Shown: positions 30,186-41,340, numbered from the stretch's first letter. The stretch is 64,000 bases of DNA from Synanceia verrucosa (GCA_029721515.1 CM056559.1:17525479-17589478); one strand, 5' to 3'. Translations and numbers: made by a program. The notes: generated by a model not told the origin, from the sequence alone.

Positions 30186-31531
30186 TAATGCATTATGTTT
30201 TGCCTTTAATAATCTTTGATCTTGTAAGTGATAGATTACACTGGTCAACACCAAATTTATGGTCTAAGTTCCTTTATCTTATTTAGGACAATTTTGATGT
30301 GCTGAACCCAAATATCACATTGGTTTTGCTCAATTAGGTCAACTTTTAGAGCTATGGCGACATGTTATTTTTGAAGTTTTGATGCAAACCTTTTTTCTAT
30401 AGTTTCAAATAGTCAAACTTTGAAGAGTTTGCATGTGCCAATATTTGACTAATTGGTATTTTTATTTCACAAGTGAATGAAATGGCTTCAACCAGAAATC
30501 TTGCAAAAATAAGCCAGATGTATTCTGCTACATCAGTGATAAATACACTACAGTTCCTAACAGGAATCCAGTCACAAGTTTCATAAAGCATGCTTTCCAT
30601 GCTTATTTTGGAATTAAACCTCACCAACTTCACCAGCTTGGGTGCCACACATGAAATGCACTGAATATCTGCACCAGTGGACTAAAGTCAAGAAGAGATG
30701 TCTGATGTTTGGAATTCACATGGTCACATGGTAACAAAGTACGACTCTTCAAAACGGCCGCGGAAGCACAGAGATATATCGAGACGTTACAGAAGGACAA
30801 GACATGAGAGACAGTCACAAGGTAACCTGATGTAGTCAAGTCAAAATATTGTCTTAATCATTGTCAAGCAGTTAAAACATGTTAGGCGGAGGAGGTTCAT
30901 GAACGTTAATAAGGCAGGCTTGGTCTGTGATTACTGATTTCTCAGGTTGAAAATATTGCAGAACATACAACAGTAAAATGGGTTGCTTCGTGGACCTCTG
31001 ACGATTGGTGCCGAAAAAGTAGCTGAAATGGAAATTTGAAAACGGTTACTGTTTTATTTTAATCTATTCATACATATGCATTTTTTTGTACAACTCACTG
31101 CCTTTTTGGTTCTCATAGCCTGTGATTCGGATGGGGAGCTGGTTCATGATGTTTGTTTACTCACTATGCTGTTTGTTTAATTCCCCTCTGTTAATAGACT
31201 ACAGGATCACAAAGGTAGTACTTAATTGGTGATGATAATTGAATAATCGCTATCTCTGAATGGCATTTCTATTTTATTAAAGTCTAGAGAGCTCTGTCTC
31301 ATCCTACAAGTGTTTGCTTTAAGGTTAAGTAGGAGAGGAAGGTATTAGAGACTAAGAGGCCTCACATGTGCCCAACAGAATGGTTAATGTCACAGCAGGT
31401 GTCTGTTTTTTTGCTTTTGAATGTAGTTAAATGTTTGTTTCTGTTTCTCACCACCAGAAGGAAACAAGACGGTTGCTGAGAGCTTTAATAGTGGGACAGT
31501 GTCTTATGGTGATACTAGTAGAACATGGTAA
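30186..31531. other. unassigned; may include the L1-like 5' UTR
   Basis: AT-rich, no ORF1-like sequence recognised upstream of the L1-like endonuclease ORF. The last part (from about 31440) may be the element's 5' leader, but its boundary is not visible. Confidence 0.35.
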
Positions 31532-34500
31532 ATGTCAGGACCAAATAGCATGAAATTTTGTACATTTAATGTGAAAGACATCCACCATCCGATAAAACGT
31601 AAGAAAATATCGAGTTTTCTCAAAAAGGACAAAGTACAAATAGCCTTCTTGCAAGAGACTTATTTAGTAGAACACAAGAAGCTCAAACGGGAATGGGTGG
31701 GTCAAGCTTTTTACTCATCGTTTACCTCTAATAGCAGAGGAGTCGCTATTCTAATTCACAGGGCCATTCCATTTGTGCTCAACACATATAAGGCAGATCC
31801 AGAAGGCAGATATGTCCTTATTCACGGTACAATATATGGGACGTATATTACTATGATGAATATATATGCACCTAACCCACCGCCATCTTCATTTTGGACT
31901 AGTGTAGCAACAGTACTGGAGGAATATCGCTGCTCTCTCACGGTGCTGGGTGGTGATTTTAATTGCTGCTTAGACAACAAACTAGACAGATCTGGTACAA
32001 ATATAAGCAAGAAAACAAACACAGGTGCTCCACTAGTTAGAATGTTAGATGATATTAATCTACAGACAGATATATGGAGAACTTTAAACCCATCAGTAAA
32101 AGAGTTTACATTTTATTCTAACCCACATAATTCATACTCGCGAATTGATCATTTTTTCATATCATCACAAGTTGTAGAACAGGGGACTGCATATAATGTA
32201 GGACCAATCCATATCAGTGATCAAGCCCCAGTCTATTTAGAACTGACCATGAGCGAAACCAGGTTAGGCAGGCAAAGGTGGCGATTTGAACAAAACAAAT
32301 GGAGACGGAGATTAAACAATTTTTTGAATTGAATGATAATAGTGAAACAAATCCTGAGTTTCTTTGGGAAGCTGCAAAGGCCTATATTAGAGGATTCACC
32401 ATTTCATATGGGTCATATCGAAAGAAATTGTTACTGTTAAAGCAAAATGAACTAGAAGCAGAGTTGAAAATAGCAGAAACAACTCATAAATCCAACCCAG
32501 CTAGAACAAACCTTATCAAGATACAAACTATTAAAGCAGCGCTTAATACAATTATGAATGAGAAGGCCTCCAGATTGTTATTTTATCAGAGACAGCGACT
32601 GCATGAATATGGGAACAAACCTTGTAAATATTTGGCACGCTGAAACAATCAAAAACAAAATTGCAACACAATATTAGGGATTAAGGACTCAGTAGGGAAG
32701 AGACACTCTGACAGGAAAAACATTAACTCAGTTTTTGTATCATTCTATAAGACACTATATAAGTCTAACGCTAATAATACCAAAGATGCACTTGATAATT
32801 TTTTTGCGAAAATTAAATTACCAGCACTGACTGAAGAGCAGCAGACATTTTTGGGCAAACCCATTCAGGAGAAGGAAATCTTAGAGGCAATTACTCAAAT
32901 GCGCAGTGGGAAATCCCCGGGCCCTGATGGGATGCCGGTGGAATGGTTCAAGGCTTTTAGGGACAAACTTGCTCCTTGTCTGGCTAGAACATATAATTAT
33001 AGCTTCGATACAGTCCACCATCTGCCTGAAACTATGTCCTTGGCAAGTATCAGTCTAATATTAAAACAAAACAAGGACCCTGAAGACCCAGACTCGTATA
33101 GGCCGGTGTCACTTATTAATGTAGATGCAAAAATTTTAGCAAAGATTTTGAGTTTGAGGCTTGAAACACTTATACCTATTCTAGTAAAACCTGACCAAAC
33201 AGGCTTTATTAAAGGAAGGAGTTCCTCCAACAACATAAGGAGGCTTTTGAATATAATACAGCTGGCCAGTGATAATGATATACAGGGCCTGGTGGTATCT
33301 CTGGACTCATTAAAGGCATTCGACAGGGTGGAATGGCCCTTCTTGTTTTACACTATGGGGAAGTTCAATGTAGGTACAGAGTTTATTGACTGGGTGAAGT
33401 TATTATACTGTTCTCCCAAAGCTTCAGTGATAACCAACTCTTACTGCTCTGAGCCATTTGCTTTGGAACGTGGTACTCGTCAAGGGTGCCCGTTGAGCCC
33501 CCTCCTATTTGCTCTGGCCATTGAACCTCTAGCAGAGTTAATTAGATCTACGTCACTGATTAGAGGCTTCAATGTTAAAGGCACAATACATAAAATCTCT
33601 TTATATGCGGATGATGTCCTGTTATATTTAGTCGATTTAAATACCACTATACCATGCTTGCTTGAATATCTGCAACAGTTTGGTTATATATCAGGTTTTA
33701 AGGTTAATTTATCAAAGACAGAGGCCATGCCTATCGGCGCTATGACAGGTTGCGCCCCCCCTAATGGCTTTCCCTTTAAGTGGTCACCTAAGGAAATAAC
33801 ATACCTAGGAATAAGAATCAGCCCCTCTCTGAAAAATCTGGTAAAACGTAACCTCAAATCGATCATAACACGCATAAGAGATGACTTGCAGAGATGGGGA
33901 ATGCTACCTGTATCCTGGCTAGGCAGGATAAGTGTCCTCAAAATGAACATATTACCAAGACTGTTGTACCCTCTGCAAATGCTACCAAACTCAATTCCTA
34001 ACAGTTTTTTTACCGATTTAGAGAAAATTTTTACACAATTTATATGGCAAGGTAAAAAAGTTAGAATGAAAATAAGTAAATTACAGAGAAGTAAAGAACA
34101 AGGTGGACTGGGAGTTCCTTGTATGCGGTCATACTACTGGGCAGCACAACTTAAGTACATATATGAATGGGTGAGTCCAGATATTACAAATACCTGGATT
34201 GATATAGAATCTATAAACTGTGGTTTGCTGGCACTAAAGGACGGCCCTTTTGTGAATTATAAGAAGGCTAAACTGGAGGTAAAAAATAACTTCATTGTCC
34301 AGGGCACATTGAAAACATGGAATAAGATTAAGGTTTACTATAAACTTATGGAAGAATCTGGACTTTCCCCCTTCATGCCAAGATCCAGTGTTTAAGCTCT
34401 GGTGGGAGAAGGGTCTAGATCAGCTTATTAAACTATATGAGGGAGGATCAATGGAGTCATTTGAGAGGCTACAAAATAAATATTCTTTACATCAATCACA

Positions 34501-35515
34501 TTTCTATCGATACCTGCAAATAAGACATTATATACCAAAGACCATACAGGCCCCAAATGAGTCTTTTCTGGAGAGCATTTTGAAGCAGCCCATGCCGAAA
34601 AGATTCATTTCTTGTGTTTATGAGTCATTAGGCCTAAATTCCAACTGCTCTACTGACCATATTCGTAAACAGCGGCAGAATGATATAGATTGTCAGATAA
34701 GTGATGAGGTCTGGACAACAGTTATACAAAATACACTTAAAATTTCAAGCTGCAACAATGATAGGGAAACTACTACATAGACTTCATTTCACACCACTAC
34801 TGAGGAGCAGGCTTGGTCTGGGCTCTCCTAACTGCCATAAATGTGATGTAGAAGTGGGAACGTATGTGCATATGTTTTGGAAATGTGTGGAGATACAGAA
34901 TTTTTGGGCAGAAGTTAAGGAGGAAGTAGTTTCCTTGATTGGATATGATTTGCAACTGTCACCCCTGCAGTATATCTTTGCAGCTAATCCAGTCAATACA
35001 AGGAACTCTCATAATGCTAAGCTCATTGGAATGCTTCTGTCTGTAGCTAGGAAGACCATTCTGAACTTTTGGATTTCCAAGGACACACCGACACTGGATG
35101 ACTGGTATAAGGAAATACTGAGAGTACTCCCCCTGGAAAAACTGACCTACACTCTCCACGGCAACATTAATGGATTCATCAAGATATGGCAACTGGTTCT
35201 GGAGAAAGTGGACCCTGATGGACTGAATTTTGTTCTACCTGACTGACAGCATGAAGGCCACTGTAGTGGCTCTGCAGTCTTGATCTTAGGATATCAACCT
35301 GGTGGTGTGGATGTTTTGTCTGGTTTGGGTTTTGTTGATTACTGTCAGTGTTTTTCCTTTATTCTTTTTATTTTTGTATTAATGTACATTTGTAGTGTAT
35401 TGTGTTGTGCTCTGTTTTATTGTTATGTTCATGAAAAAAGTGGTTCTATTGTTGTATTGAACAGATTTGTGACATTGAGTGTGAACCTCAATAAAGAGAA
35501 CGTTTAAAAAAAAAA
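31532..35515 (+). mobile_element. L1-like LINE, near full-length ORF2 pseudogene
   Basis: Order: AP-like endonuclease 31532-32300 (FLQETYL, NIYAPN, GGDFNC, SRIDHFF), linker 32299-32640, reverse transcriptase 32851-34370 (GKSPGPDGMPVEWF, KAFDRVEW, RQGCPLSPLLFALAIEP, ISLYADDVLLYL) and C-terminal knuckle CHKCDVEVGTYVHMFWKC near 34840. The stop is at 35245, then AATAAAG and A10 at 35506-35515. Breaks: frameshift and deletion near 32300, TGA at 32641, frameshifts near 34375 and 34765. The endonuclease motif SDH is SDQ (GAT CAA at about 32220), so the catalytic His is lost. ORF1 is not seen. Dead copy. Confidence 0.92.
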
Positions 35516-36290
35516 TTTGCAAAAAGAAGTAATGGGAGTGAGACAAAACATTTGAGTAAGCAACTCAATGCCAACAACCATCAAAAGTTAAAGACCACAT
35601 CTCAAAAAAAAACAAACCCCCTAAAATCTAAATAAAATTCCTTTAAAAAAGGACTCAGTAATGAGTAGCTGCGCAATTCTTGTTAATCACCTCAAAAATT
35701 AATTTCAACACGCTTGATACTAGTGTTTCCAAGAGGCTAGTGGGAATCTTGCTCCAAGTGGTGAAGACGGTTTCACAGAGGGCATCTACTGTCTGGAACT
35801 GGTGTCCATTTTTGTAAACTTCCCTTGCCATCCAACCCAAAATGTTCTCAATTGAATTTAGATCAGGGGAACATGCAGGATGGTTCATGAGTGATGTTAT
35901 TTCTCTGGAAGAAGTCCTTTGTCAGGTGGGCACTGTGAACTGCAGCATCGTCCTGTTGAAAAACCCAGTCATTACCACACAGACGATGGCCATCAGTCAT
36001 GAGGGATGCCCCCTGCAACATCCACACATAGCTAGCTGCCTTTTTGACGCCTCTGCACAACCTGAAGCTCCATTGCTCCATTAAAGGAAAAAGCCCCCCA
36101 GATCATGATGGCGCCCCCCTCCGCTGTGCCGTGTAGAAAATATCTCAGGAGGGATCTCCTTGTCATGCCAGTAATGCTGGAAGCCATCAGGACTGTCAAG
36201 GTTAAATTTTTTTCTCATCAGAGAATGAAACATTCTTCCAACTTTTATGTCCCATGTTTGTCCCATGTTGAAGACGTTTTTTCTTCTTAA
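35516..36290 (-). mobile_element. Tc1-like transposon A, C-terminal half
   Basis: Minus strand: GFQHYWHDKEIPPEIFSTRH, NDWVFQQDDAAVHSAHLTKD (second catalytic Asp), DLNSIENILGWMAREVYKNG (Glu) and EVINKNCAATHY with a stop near 35655, then inner TIR-side sequence TTTGCAAAAAGAAGTAATGG. The outer left terminus is missing because the L1-like element abuts it. Frameshifts break the ORF. The element resumes at 40295. Confidence 0.88.
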
Positions 36291-37562
36291 AGGTACAATA
36301 TATAACAAATGTGTTTAAATTAATCATAAAATGGCCCTGATATGTCACCAGACATTAAGAAATCATGTTCATTTCAAATACTTACTGTACTTACATACTT
36401 ACATCACTGACAACAGTAGTCCAGCCAGGATATTCTCATTTAAAAAGCCAAGTTGCAGCCCTCAACTGATGTTTATGTTGTCATATTGTGTTTTGGTCTG
36501 ACACGCCTGTTACGTCCCAGCCGAGGGGTTAACCAGGACGCACATAATAATGCTCTCTCGTCCTTCCCCAGCTCTCAAGCACAAAACACATGGCCAAAGA
36601 GCAGTTCAAGTTAATTTATTTTCTTAATTTCTTTAATCGTTCAAAATCAAGCTTCAGGGAGGGCTACCTGCAAAACTCTGAAACAAAACGAATTTCTAAC
36701 TTTCTTTATTGAACACAAAAGCAGGAAAATAAAATACATGAATCTAACCTAACTCCCTCAACAAAACAGGAGAAAAATCTACCAAATGAAAGAGCAGCAC
36801 TCCCCGATACCAAAATGGGCTGCAGGGTAAGTTATTTACATTTATTTATAAAATCACAGCAGGTACTTCTTTCACCAAAGCTGGCCAGAGGTCACACAGA
36901 ACATCAATCTCAGTTGGGAGCTGGGCAGGGAGTGAGAGAGAGGCTGAGACTGCCGCAGGTGCCATTTTTAAAAACCGCCCTCAATTGGACTCCACCAATC
37001 AGCGTTTACCTGTGGAGGACACCAAGCAAGGAAAAGCACAGCACCCCTACAGGACTGGTGGAAAGTAACACATTAAAAAAAAGCAATACACACACATTCA
37101 TTAAATATTATGACCCTGGGTCATAACAACGCCATCCTCCACCTATCTCCAAATCACCAGGTCAGTAGTGTGTCAGCAACTGGGTTGCCAGCTCTGCTCT
37201 AGTTACCACAGCTACAGCTACGAACGATGTCATATAAATAATGTCTGTTACGAAACCTGAAAGATCTCGTTGTGAATCCGAAATACGTTGTGACAAAGTC
37301 TGAAATAAAACAAGGATTTGTATGAGAGATGTCTTTGAAAGATGGAGACAGCTGAAAGCAGCCGGGCAGCAGTACGATCGGCCACTCGGGAGCTCTGTTC
37401 TCTTTACCCCATCCCTCCACAGCTCTCCTCTGGCAGATTTCAGTCCTTCTTAGTGCCCATGGTGTTGCCCAAGGTGGCTGCTTTTCATTCACTGTAACAC
37501 TTTGAAACTTTGGACCCCACCCCAGTGCTAGCTGAAACAAAAATGCAAAAATTGCATTGCAA
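36291..37562. mobile_element. TTAA-site DNA element, left part (inside Tc1 A)
   Basis: Begins TTAA AGGTACAATATATAAC at 36287 and carries the solo LTR at 36508. Its right-hand portion (CTTTACCCCATCCCTCCACA and GGCTGCTTTTCATTCACTGT) repeats at 40076-40190. Joining the Tc1 at a single TTAA restores the transposase frame (EGFKKKKRLQ), which fixes the insertion point. Confidence 0.75.
36508..37128. mobile_element. solo LTR, 621 bp, 5-bp TSD ACGCC
   Basis: Starts TGTTACGTCCCAG and ends CTGGGTCATAACA, so the termini are TG...CA with a near-perfect 13-bp inverted repeat. ACGCC stands on both sides (36503-36507 and 37129-37133). No internal coding region is present; a solo LTR forms by recombination between the two LTRs of an integrated element. 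The superfamily (Gypsy or retrovirus-like) cannot be told from the LTR alone. Confidence 0.85.
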
Positions 37563-38665
37563 AAATCATGCATATCCTTTCTCAAAACGATGCAGAAAAA
37601 TTAGTCCATGCATTTGTTACTTCTAGGCTGGACTATCGCAATTCATTATTATCAAGCTGCCCCAATAAGTCTATCAAGACTCTCCAGCTGGTCCAGAACG
37701 CTGCAGCACGTGTTCTGACCATAACCAGGAAAAGAGAACATATTTCTCCGGTGTTAGCCTCTCTGCACTGGCTCCCTGTAAAATCTAGGATACAATTTAA
37801 AATCCTCCTCCTCACCTATAAGGCACTGAATGGTCAGGCCCCATCTTATCTTAAAGAGCTAATAGTGCCCTATAACCCTGCTGGAACTCTGCGCTCTCAG
37901 AATGCAGGACTATTAAAGGTTCCTTGTGTTCATAAAAGTAGAATGGAAGCTAGAGCTTTCAGTTATCAAGGTCCTCTTCTGTGGAACCAACTCCCTCTTT
38001 CAGTCCAGTAGGCAGACACCATCCCCTTATTCAAGAGTAGGCTTACGACTTTCCTTTTTGACAGTGCTTATAGTTAGGGCTGATCCAAGGCAGTCTCAGA
38101 CCGCCTTGGATCAATCCTGAGTTATGCTGCTATAGGTCTAGACTGCCGGGGGACTTCTTCTGACACACTGAGCTCCTCTTCTTCTTCATTTGGATGCCTC
38201 CATTAAGTAATTTTACTAAATTGCCTTCTTCCCCGGAGTCCCTGTGCTTTTTCATCTCCCAGGTGTTCGTGAGCTGAGGCTACTTGGTGGGAAGGAGGTG
38301 GTGTCATCCAGGCTTCATCTGTTTGATGAGACGGAGAAGAGGCGATGCTGCTCAGGTTGTATCTGTCACAGTAGTGGAGAAGAAGATGTGTTTCCTCTTG
38401 CTCCATTTAACACATGTTGCAGATTAGTTTTGTGCCTCGTAGTCCCTGTGCGTTCTCATATTTCAGGTATTCATGGGTCCAGTTTACCTGGTGGAGTAGA
38501 GGTTGGACAGACCAGGCTTCATCTTCATCTTCTGGTACTGAGTGGCATGATGATTACAAGGACATCTTGCTGAGGCTTGTCCTGTTTGGCATGGTGGAGA
38601 GAGGCTCATCCATTGCCGACAGCTTGATGGTGCTCTTCATCCCCTTGGACACATTCATAATTATT
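37563..38665 (+). mobile_element. CR1/L2-like LINE, RT C-terminus and 3' UTR
   Basis: An open frame at 37568-38011 reads LVHAFVTSRLDYRNSLLSSC, LVQNAAARVLTITRKREHIS, PVLASLHWLPVKSRIQFKIL and YKALNGQAPSYLKELIVPY, ending LLWNQLPLSVQ. This is the C-terminal domain after the RT of CR1/L2-group fish LINEs, and it is frameshifted just after LSVQ. The 3' UTR runs to about 38665, is broken by a Tc1 copy, and resumes at 39741. Confidence 0.87.
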
Positions 38666-38670
38666 ATAAA

Positions 38671-38688
38671 TATATATATGTGTGTATG

Positions 38689-38732
<44 letters not shown>

Positions 38733-38742
38733 CACACACACA
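38671..38742. repeat. (TA)n/(TG)n tract with hairpin symmetry
   Basis: TATATATATGTGTGTATG at one end and CATATATATATATACACACA at the other are near inverted repeats around a TA centre. Confidence 0.9.
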
Positions 38743-39740
38743 AGAATTTTTGGCCATTCTTCCAGAAGAGTATTTGTGAGGTCACACAATGATGTTGGAT
38801 GAGAAGTCCTGGCTCTCAGTCTCCGCTCTAATTCATCCTAAAGGTGTTCTACCGGGTTGAGGTCAGGACTCAGTCAAGTTGGAAGACGAAGGGGTCAGCG
38901 GCAAACTGTTCCCACAAACAGTTTGGGAGCATGGAATTGTTCAAAATGTCTTGGTATGCTGAAGCATTCAGAGTAGCTTTCACTGGAACTAAGGGGCCAA
39001 GCCCAGCTCCTGAAAAAACAACCCCACACCATAATCCCCCCTCCACCAAACATTACACTTGGCACAATGCAGTCCTACAAGTATTGTTCTCCTGGCAACC
39101 GCCAAACCCAGACTCGTCCATCAGATTGCCAGATGGAGAAGCACGATTCGTCACTCCAGAAAATGCGTCTCCACTGCTCTAGAGTCCAGTGGTGGCGTGC
39201 TTTATACAACTGCATCCAACGCTTTGCATTGCACTTGGTGATGTATGGCTTGGATGCAGCTGCTCAGCCATGGAAACCCATTCCATGAAGCTCTCTGTGC
39301 ACTGTTCTTGTGCTAATCTGAAGGCCACATGAAGTTTGGAGGACTCTGCAGAAAGTTGGCGATCTCTTCGTACTATGCATCTCAGCATCTGCTGACCCCG
39401 CTCCGTCAGTTTACGTGGCCTACCACTTCGTGGTTGAGTTGCTGTCGTTCCCAAACACTTCCACGTTCTTATAATACAGCTGACAGTTGACTGTGAAATA
39501 TTTAGGAGCGAGGAAATTTCACGACTGGATTTGTTGCACAGGTGGCATCCTATCACAGTTCCACACCGGAATTCACTGAGCTCCTGAGAGCGACCCATTC
39601 TTTCACAAATGTTTGTAAAAGCAGTCTGCATGCCTAGGTGCTTGATATTATACACCTGTGGCCATGGAAGTGACTGGAACACCTGATTGTGATTATTTGG
39701 ATGGGTGAGTGAATACTTTTGGCAATACGTATATAGATAT
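38743..39740 (-). mobile_element. Tc1-like transposon B, internally deleted, nested in the LINE
   Basis: Minus strand: MGRSQELSEFRCGTVIGCHL, SLLNISQSTVSCIIRTWKCL and TQPRSGRPRKLTERGQQMLR (paired-type DNA-binding domain with a GRPR hook), then broken sequence including GGGLWCGVVFSGAGLGPLVP and NASAYQDILNNSMLP. The region with the last catalytic residues is absent at the left edge. The right end has GCCAAAAGTATTCACTCACC (complement) near the TA. Confidence 0.85.
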
Positions 39741-40013
39741 ATATATATGAACACGCGTTCCTCTGTACACATGGCATCTAATGTATATCTGTTCATCCTA
39801 GAAGAGGGATCCCTCCTCTGTTGCTCTTCCTGAGGTTTCTTCTGTTTATTTTTCCCTGTTAAAAGGGTTTTTTGGGGAGTTTTTCCTTAGTCGAAGCGAG
39901 GGTTGTTTGTAAAGGACAGTCTGTCACATCCTGTACAGACTGTAAAGCCCCCTGAGGCAAATTGGTAATTTGCGATATTGGGATATACAAATAAAATTGA
40001 CTTGACTTGAGTT
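39741..40013 (+). mobile_element. CR1/L2-like LINE 3' end (continues 37563-38665)
   Basis: GAGTTTTTCCTTAGTCGAAG, GCAAATTGGTAATTTGCGAT, ATACAAATAAAATTGACTTG and a terminal TTGACTTGACTTGAGTTGAC array. Confidence 0.85.
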
Positions 40014-40294
40014 GACTACGCGCCGGTTTTGGCCGGGAAGCAGCACTATCACCGCCGCTCCACAGCCCTCGACCCAGAGCTCCACTCACTTTACCCCAGC
40101 CCTCCACAGCTCTCCCCCACCCCATTTTACTTCTTCTAAGTGCCCATGGTGATGCCCAAGATGGCTGCTTTTCATTCACTGTAACACTTTCTGTTCCTCT
40201 ACTGCAGCTGAGCTGGCCACCTCTAGTCAGGCTCTGCAGTAATTTGAAAGTGATTGCAGTACCAGTTTTGGCCACCATCCTACATACCGTTCCT
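40014..40294. mobile_element. TTAA-site DNA element, right part
   Basis: CACTTTACCCCAGCCCTCCA and GGCTGCTTTTCATTCACTGT, ending CATACCGTTCCT then TTAA (40295-40298). The complement of the end, AGGAACGGTATG, mirrors the left end AGGTACAATATA. Confidence 0.7.
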
Positions 40295-40861
40295 TTAAAA
40301 CCCTTCTCTCACAGATGCCTGGGACTGCAGTTGACACCAGTGACAAGCTTAATTTGGGCAGAGGATCGTCCCATGTCTTGATGGACAGCCAACTGGATCC
40401 TCAGGCTCTGGCTGTTTTTGGGTCTACCACTTGACTTTTTTGTTCCATAACCCTCAGGATCTTTTAAGAAGTTTAAAATGACTGTCTTACTGTGTCCAAC
40501 CTCAACAGCAATGGTATGCTGCGAGAGGCCATGCTGATGCAGCTCAACAATCTGACCACGTTCAAAGAGAGAAAGCTTTTTTGCCTTTGCCATCAGGAGG
40601 TCATGACACTGAATCCACATTTTTGCAAAGATTTAGGCTTTTAAAGGCTGTGGCCTTAAACTTTTGAGCAGCTGATGAACAGCCTATTTCAATTTAATGG
40701 TTGTTTGCAATAAATTGCATGCTCAAATTTTTTTTGTCTCACTCCCATTTCTTCTTTTTGCATTTTGAAGCACGACTTAGAACTTTCTGAAGATCCAACA
40801 GTGCAAAATGTACATTCTTGCAATTTTTCAGCTGGTCTTAAAATTTTGATCAGGAGTGTAA
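40295..40861 (-). mobile_element. Tc1-like transposon A, N-terminal half and terminus
   Basis: Minus strand: MAKAKKLSLFERGQIVELHQ, HGLSQHTIAVEVGHSKTVIL and NFLKDPEGYGTKKSSGRPKN (helix-turn-helix), then QLAVHQDMGRSSAQIKLVTG. The terminus at 40845-40861 is the complement of TACACTCCTGATCAAAATTT, with an inner repeat TTTTGTCTCACTCCCATTTC that mirrors 35530. Confidence 0.88.
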
Positions 40862-41104
40862 TGTTAATTAGTTTATGTTTAATAAGTTTATATCAACATC
40901 TTGAACAGTCTTCTTTTCATTGCCACACTTGCTGTTTTCAGGCTGGCCAGAACGGTGCCAGTTCAAGCAACTCGTCAATGACACTCAAGCATTGTATTTT
41001 GAATGACGGCGAAACTTGTCAATGGGACTCAAAGACTTTAAGAGTCCAGATTCAATCAATTTGCATAAATTAAATTGTGACTGTGGTGTCAGGTACACTC
41101 CTGA
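40862..41104. other. short flank with a piggyBac-like MITE fragment and a Tc1 end
   Basis: Positions 40960-41045 are an inverted fragment of the 13134-13593 element. TACACTCCTGATCAG at 41093-41107 is another Tc1-A type terminus. Confidence 0.5.
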
Positions 41105-41168
41105 TCAGAAAGACAAGGACGTAGATTAAAACCAAACTCTCAGACTAAAACCAGATTTAAACCAGACA
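41105..41168. repeat. GACTAAAACCA repeat beside the RUN exon donor
   Basis: GACAAGGACGTAGATTAAAA, then AGACTAAAACCAGATTTAAA and CCAGAC, ending two bases before the splice donor of the exon at 41172. Same unit as the array at 25988-26185. Confidence 0.75.
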
Positions 41169-41171
41169 GAC

Positions 41172-41340
41172 CTGGTGATTTCAGCCTGCTGCTGAAGCTG
41201 CTCCTGCACTTTACGGCAAACCTCTCCTGCCGTGTCGTAGACTTTGCCAACTTTGGTGAAGAGGGCAGCGATCTTGTCGCTGCGCAGAAAACCAGCTGCT
41301 CGTCTCTTTAGCAGGTGGCCGAGACAAGCCTCGATGGCAG
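41172..41340 (-). CDS. sgsm2: SGSM2 exon, RUN domain part 1
   Basis: This is the most N-terminal exon in the window. It encodes the RUN-domain segment IEACLGHLLKRRAAGF...FLRSDKIAALFTKVGK, ending QQQAEIT plus two bases of an Arg codon. The acceptor is TTTCCAG|CTGCC and the donor is CACCAG|GTCTGT. The 169 bp give a phase-1 start and a phase-2 end that fit the next exon. RUN domains are helical modules that bind small GTPases or motor adaptors. The exon is isolated: 22 kb of transposon-filled intron separates it from the next one, and at least 22.6 kb upstream show no further exon that I can recognise. Confidence 0.92.

Larger units (their letters stand above)
140..41340 (-). other. sgsm2: SGSM2 (RUTBC1) gene locus, internal 16 coding exons
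   Basis: Sixteen minus-strand exons, each bounded by AG and GT, join without a frameshift or stop into about 780 codons. They match the order RUN domain, PH-like region, start of TBC domain. SGSM2 is known as a RUN/TBC protein that binds Rab9A and acts as a GTPase-activating protein for Rab32/38-type GTPases on endosomal and melanosome-related membranes. SGSM2 is preferred over its paralogue SGSM1 because of segments such as MQGFG, KACEV, MKRQIVSRAFYGW and FDSPDSGLPSSRNYSV. The start codon exon(s) lie right of the window and the TBC catalytic Arg and Gln motifs lie left of it. Introns range from 79 bp (17014-17092) to about 22 kb (19207-41171). No promoter is visible. Confidence 0.9.

Noticed and set aside
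31532..35246. Host gene with endonuclease/RT domains
   Set aside because: In-frame stop, frameshifts, A tail and L1 domain order mark a retrotransposon copy.
37568..38011. Intact 147-codon host ORF
   Set aside because: Sequence matches the C-terminus of fish LINE ORF2, and the LINE 3' end follows; it is a truncated element, not a gene.
140..41340. Assignment of the gene to SGSM1 rather than SGSM2
   Set aside because: The KACEV, MQGFG, MKRQIVSRAFYGW and FDSPDSGLPSSRNYSV segments fit SGSM2 better; SGSM1 has different residues at these places as far as I recall.
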